Shown here one piece after another: positions 61,521 through 64,000 of a stretch of DNA of 64,000 nucleotides. The notes under the pieces were generated by a model. The model had not been told where the DNA came from. It was given only the letters and a program-made list of their open reading frames with translations, and searched no databases. This stretch comes from Caproiciproducens sp. CPB-2 (GTDB lineage Bacteria; Bacillota; Clostridia; Oscillospirales; Acutalibacteraceae). The position numbers were made by a program, and so were the translations under genes. Positions within the stretch are counted from its first letter, which is position 1; every line of letters starts with the position of its first letter. The stretch covers positions 744,001-808,000 of the forward strand of contig NZ_CP142860.1 of assembly GCF_036287215.1 (NCBI RefSeq), given 5' to 3'.

Positions 61521-62519
61521 TTATTCGTGAACGCCGTGATTGTTCTTTTTGAGGGAAGATACGATTTTAAATACGATCAGCAAAACGGCGACGCCGGCGA
61601 CTGCCGAAAGGATGTATCCCGCGACTTCGGGGATGCCGCCGACCGAATAGTCGGGCATCATCGCTTCAAAGCTGAAGCCGTTTTGCATTCCCTGAGGGAT
61701 AAAGCCGAGCGCCCTGCCGTTGGAGACGACCTCCCCGATTTCGTCGGCGCCCCATTCGCCCCAGGCGGTTCCGGTGGCGAGCAGGCCGAGCGGCGTCAGC
61801 AGAATCAAAGCGGCAAGCAGCCCGTATACGGCTTTGCTTTTTTCTTTTGCCCCTTTGTATATCGTGCCCGGGGAAACCTTTTTAATGAATGCGAAAATGG
61901 CGGCGGTGAAGGCCGCTTCCACAACGCCGGCAACCAGAAGGTGGGGAATCAGCATGGCCGGGATGGCGACGGACAGGGGATAAGGGCTGTAAAGCGCCTG
62001 ACCGGCGGCGTCCCGGAACAGAAGCGGCTGAATGCCGAACTCAATCGCGGCGCACAGCGCGGCGGTGTTGATGCCTATGTACGAACCGATGACAATTCCG
62101 AGATATTCGCCTTTTTCGGAACGCACCCTGTCCCTGATGAACTTATAAATGAAATACCCTACAAACGGTAACACGAACGCCATGTTGAAGCAGTTTGCGC
62201 CGAAGGAAAGGATTCCGCCGTCGCCGAAAAACAGGGCCTGTATCAGCAGCGCCACCGAAACGGAAATACAGGCCGAAAACGGCCCCAGAAGGATCGCCAG
62301 AAGGGTCCCGCCCACCGCGTGGCCGGTTGTGCCGCCCGGAAGCGGAACATTGAACATCATCATTAAAAAGGAAAAGGAAGCGCCGATCCCCAGCAGGGGC
62401 ATTTTGGCCCTGGTGATTTCCTTTTTCACCTTTTTTACGGAAACCGCCCAGAACGGAACGACGGCCGCGCCCAAAGCGGCGCAGGTGGCGGGGCTCAGAT
62501 AATTGTCGGGAATATGCAT
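61521..62519 (-). CDS. cbiM: Cobalt/nickel transporter substrate-binding subunit CbiM with a CbiN/PDGLE-like tail
   Basis: 332 residues. The N-terminal MHIPDNYLSP supplies the metal-binding His2 as in CbiM/NikM. The core has about seven helices with LPGGTTGHAVGGTLLAILLG typical of the family. The last 70 residues (MMPDYSVGGIPEVAGYILSA) match the PDGLE/CbiN-like region, so a separate cbiN is not needed. First gene of the operon; its leader ends in a terminator hairpin just before the start codon, implying metal- or cofactor-controlled readthrough. Confidence 0.92.
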   Translation of the reverse strand: MHIPDNYLSPATCAALGAAVVPFWAVSVKKVKKEITRAKMPLLGIGASFSFLMMMFNVPLPGGTTGHAVGGTLLAILLGPFSACISVSVALLIQALFFGDGGILSFGANCFNMAFVLPFVGYFIYKFIRDRVRSEKGEYLGIVIGSYIGINTAALCAAIEFGIQPLLFRDAAGQALYSPYPLSVAIPAMLIPHLLVAGVVEAAFTAAIFAFIKKVSPGTIYKGAKEKSKAVYGLLAALILLTPLGLLATGTAWGEWGADEIGEVVSNGRALGFIPQGMQNGFSFEAMMPDYSVGGIPEVAGYILSAVAGVAVLLIVFKIVSSLKKNNHGVHE

Positions 62520-62548
62520 GTTACAACCTCTCCAATCACAAAAAATAA

Positions 62549-62587
62549 CCCAAAAAGAACTACTTCAGTAGCTGCTTTTTGGGTTCA
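62549..62587 (-). promoter_or_regulatory. Attenuator: intrinsic terminator in the cbiM leader
   Basis: On the minus strand AACCCAAAAAG...CTAC pairs with GTAG...CTTTTTGGGTT around a TGAA loop. It is followed by ATTTTTTG and, 12 bases later, by the ribosome site GGAGAGG of cbiM. A terminator in this place must be conditionally bypassed. Confidence 0.7.
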
Positions 62588-62639
62588 TCAAATTCAAAAG
62601 AAATGTTTGATTGCGGCCTTCATGGCTTATATTGACATC

Positions 62640-62668
62640 ATTTTACCACAGCACAGGACTTTTGTCAA
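62640..62668 (-). promoter_or_regulatory. cbiMQO promoter
   Basis: On the minus strand TTGACA (62668-62663) and TAAAAT (62645-62640), with a 17-bp spacer. Confidence 0.75.
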
Positions 62669-62732
62669 TTAAGGAACGGCGCGGTATTCCTGAAAACGGA
62701 TGGAAAATATTTCAAAATTCCTCATATTATTA

Positions 62733-62761
62733 TTGACATTACGACGATCAGGAGTCATAAT
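62733..62761 (+). promoter_or_regulatory. Promoter of the flavodoxin-fold gene
   Basis: TTGACA (62733-62738), a 17-bp spacer and CATAAT (62756-62761). Confidence 0.65.
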
Positions 62762-62823
62762 TTAATCGGAATAGATCGTTGACGTATTGCGTTTTGAAAA
62801 TTCAGTCTGTATTCCTGTGTGCA

Positions 62824-62864
62824 GATCAGACCGGGCCGGTTGCTGTAACCGGCCCGGTCTGATC
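62824..62864 (+). other. GC-rich leader hairpin
   Basis: An 18-bp perfect stem (GATCAGACCGGGCCGGTT and its complement) with a five-base loop. It lacks a U run, so it is not a typical terminator. A second stem, AACCTCTCCGC/GCGGAGAGGTT, lies at 62906-62932. Confidence 0.6.
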
Positions 62865-62962
62865 ACCTTACGGGCCGGATCGCTGTTCCCGGAAATTTTG
62901 AAGAGAACCTCTCCGCCGCCTGCGGAGAGGTTGAAAATATGATAAAGTATGGAGGGTTCAAA

Positions 62963-63589
62963 ATGAAAGTCATGCTGATCAACGGAAGTCCTCATGAAAA
63001 AGGCTGCACGTATACGGCCTTGTGCGAGGTTGCCGGAGAGCTTGAAAAAGCCGGAGTGGAAACCGAGATTTTTCAGGTCGGCCAGCAGCCGATCCGCGGC
63101 TGTATCGGCTGCGGCTTCTGCAAGAAGAACAAGGGCAACAAATGCGTGTTCGGCAACGACCCCGTGAACCACGCGCTGGAAAAGGCCAAAGAAACGGACG
63201 GCTTTATTTTCGGCTCTCCCGTCCACTACGCGGCGGCGTCCGGAATGCTGACGTCTTTTCTGGATCGGTTTTTCTATGCGGGAACCGCCCTGAAGTACAA
63301 GCCGGGCGCGTCCGTTGTAAGCTGCCGACGCGGCGGGGCAGCCGCCGCGTTTGACCAGCTGAACAAATACTTTACCATTTCGAGCATGCCGGTTGTTTCC
63401 TCTCAGTACTGGAACATGGTGCACGGGAATACGCCCGAGGAAGTGCGTCAGGACCTGGAGGGGATGCAGACCATGAGGACTCTGGGCAGAAACATGGCCT
63501 GGCTTTTAAAGTCCATTGAGGCCGGAAAACAGGCGGGCATTTCCATTCCGGAGGCGGAAGAGCCGCAGGTCACGAATTTTATCCGGTAA
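62963..63589 (+). CDS. Flavodoxin-fold NAD(P)H-dependent reductase with a cysteine motif
   Basis: 208 residues from ATG 62963, behind ATGGAGGGTTCAA. The FMN loop MLINGSPHEKGCTYTAL and the cysteine group RGCIGCGFCKKNKGNKC (about residues 45-62) mark the iron-sulfur-flavoprotein/NADPH:FMN-reductase group, as does FGSPVHYAAASGMLTSFLDR. It transfers electrons or reduces quinone- or nitro-type compounds. It has a long structured leader. Confidence 0.85.
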   Translation: MKVMLINGSPHEKGCTYTALCEVAGELEKAGVETEIFQVGQQPIRGCIGCGFCKKNKGNKCVFGNDPVNHALEKAKETDGFIFGSPVHYAAASGMLTSFLDRFFYAGTALKYKPGASVVSCRRGGAAAAFDQLNKYFTISSMPVVSSQYWNMVHGNTPEEVRQDLEGMQTMRTLGRNMAWLLKSIEAGKQAGISIPEAEEPQVTNFIR

Positions 63590-63661
63590 AAGCCTGCCGG
63601 GGCAAAACCGACAGAAAAAAACTGTCCGTTCCCTTTCGGAGCGGGCAGTTTTTTATGAAGA

Positions 63662-64000
63662 TTATTTTCCAGCCAGAAGGAAATACAGGACAACCACCAC
63701 TCCCAGGACAATCCGATAATAACCGAACGCCTTGAAATCGTGCTTTTTGATATACCCCATCAGGAACTTGATGGCAAAGACCGAGACGATGAACGCCGTG
63801 ATCATTCCGGTCGCTAAAATCATCCCTTCCGCGGGGGTAAAGGCGAATCCGAATTTCAGCATCTTGATCAAGCTGGCGCCGAACATCACGGGGATCGCAA
63901 GGAAAAAGGTAAATTCCGCCGCGATGCTTCTGGAGGTCCCGATCAGCATGGCGCCGACGATGGTGGCCCCGGAACGGGAGGTCCCGGGAATCAGCGCCAG
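63662..64000 (-). CDS. uppP: Undecaprenyl-diphosphatase UppP/BacA (5' end outside the window)
   Basis: The last 112 codons of an integral-membrane phosphatase that recycles undecaprenyl diphosphate for cell-wall synthesis and gives bacitracin tolerance. The catalytic motif [20 protein letters not shown] reads through from the window edge (on the minus strand) and is followed by helices [20 protein letters not shown] and [18 protein letters not shown]. The N-terminal half lies beyond 64000. Confidence 0.92.
   Translation of the reverse strand: MALIPGTSRSGATIVGAMLIGTSRSIAAEFTFFLAIPVMFGASLIKMLKFGFAFTPAEGMILATGMITAFIVSVFAIKFLMGYIKKHDFKAFGYYRIVLGVVVVLYFLLAGK

Larger units (their letters stand above)
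62520..62962. other. Divergent leader region between cbiM and a flavodoxin-fold gene
   Basis: Contains a leftward promoter (62640-62668) with a 113-nt cbiM leader and attenuator hairpin, and a rightward promoter (62733-62761) with a leader of about 195 nt holding two perfect hairpins (62824-62864 and 62906-62932). No gene supported. Confidence 0.65.

Noticed and set aside
62520..62640. Cobalamin riboswitch upstream of cbiM
   Set aside because: The leader is only about 113 nt and I could not find the B12-box core; kept only as an unassigned attenuator.
1..64000. CRISPR arrays, tRNA or rRNA genes
   Set aside because: No regularly spaced short repeats, tRNA-like cloverleaf or rRNA-like sequence was noticed while reading; a covariance scan would be needed to exclude small RNAs.

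Overview
The window looks like a chromosomal stretch from a low- to medium-GC Gram-positive anaerobe, most likely a Clostridia member of the Oscillospiraceae/Lachnospiraceae kind. This is inferred from strong AGGAGG ribosome sites, TTG/GTG starts, consensus sigma-A promoters, a DUF1540 protein, ECF-type CbiMQO, YesM/YesN-type signalling, many sugar ABC systems and a probable relic of the sporulation regulator SpoIIID. No rRNA, tRNA, CRISPR or prophage was seen.

Layout. 1-1390: the 3' part of a galactonate dehydratase gene and an unusual HPr that keeps His15 but has Lys in place of Ser46. 1861-4702: a TetR-controlled redox operon with two flavodoxin-fold proteins and a DUF998 membrane protein. 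4906-6759: an XRE-AbrB regulator and a two-gene ABC transporter. 7146-18129: aldose 1-epimerase, an AraFGH-like sugar ABC importer, an AraC regulator and a giant DUF5107-TPR protein. An IS3/IS150-type element (12092-13820) sits exactly in the loop of the terminator shared by the binding-protein and araC genes and has extended AraC. 18380-29600: a sugar-acid regulon. Its leftward operon encodes hydroxyacid dehydrogenase, SDR, RbsBAC-type ABC, split transketolase and an RpiB/DhuI-like isomerase; the rightward genes encode a GntR regulator, KDG kinase and a KDPG aldolase with a VOC-like tail. Together they suggest uronate or deoxy-ketouronate breakdown through KDG and KDPG to pyruvate and glyceraldehyde 3-phosphate.

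29792-31497 is a chemotaxis receptor gene broken at a 56-bp perfect palindrome. 31562-39877 carries a phosphohexomutase, an AfuABC/Fe(III)-type ABC importer and a YesM/YesN-type two-component pair. 40010-41321 holds a HAD phosphatase and a Nudix protein.

The most interesting region is 41590-57353. Two apparently identical genes for a RuBisCO-like protein, each with the same promoter and palindromic operator, head two modules. Module 1 has an FGGY kinase, an unknown membrane protein and a SorC regulator. Module 2 has a GlpA/GlpB/DUF1667 flavin dehydrogenase, a second FGGY kinase, an AraM-like polyol-phosphate dehydrogenase and two HAD phosphatases. This looks like an uncharacterised RuBisCO-like catabolic pathway for a polyol or branched sugar, built on import, phosphorylation, oxidation and enediol chemistry.

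57700-64000: a TPR glycosyltransferase-like protein, DUF1540, a CbiMQO cobalt/nickel transporter behind a leader with a terminator just before the start codon, a flavodoxin-fold reductase and the C-terminal part of UppP.
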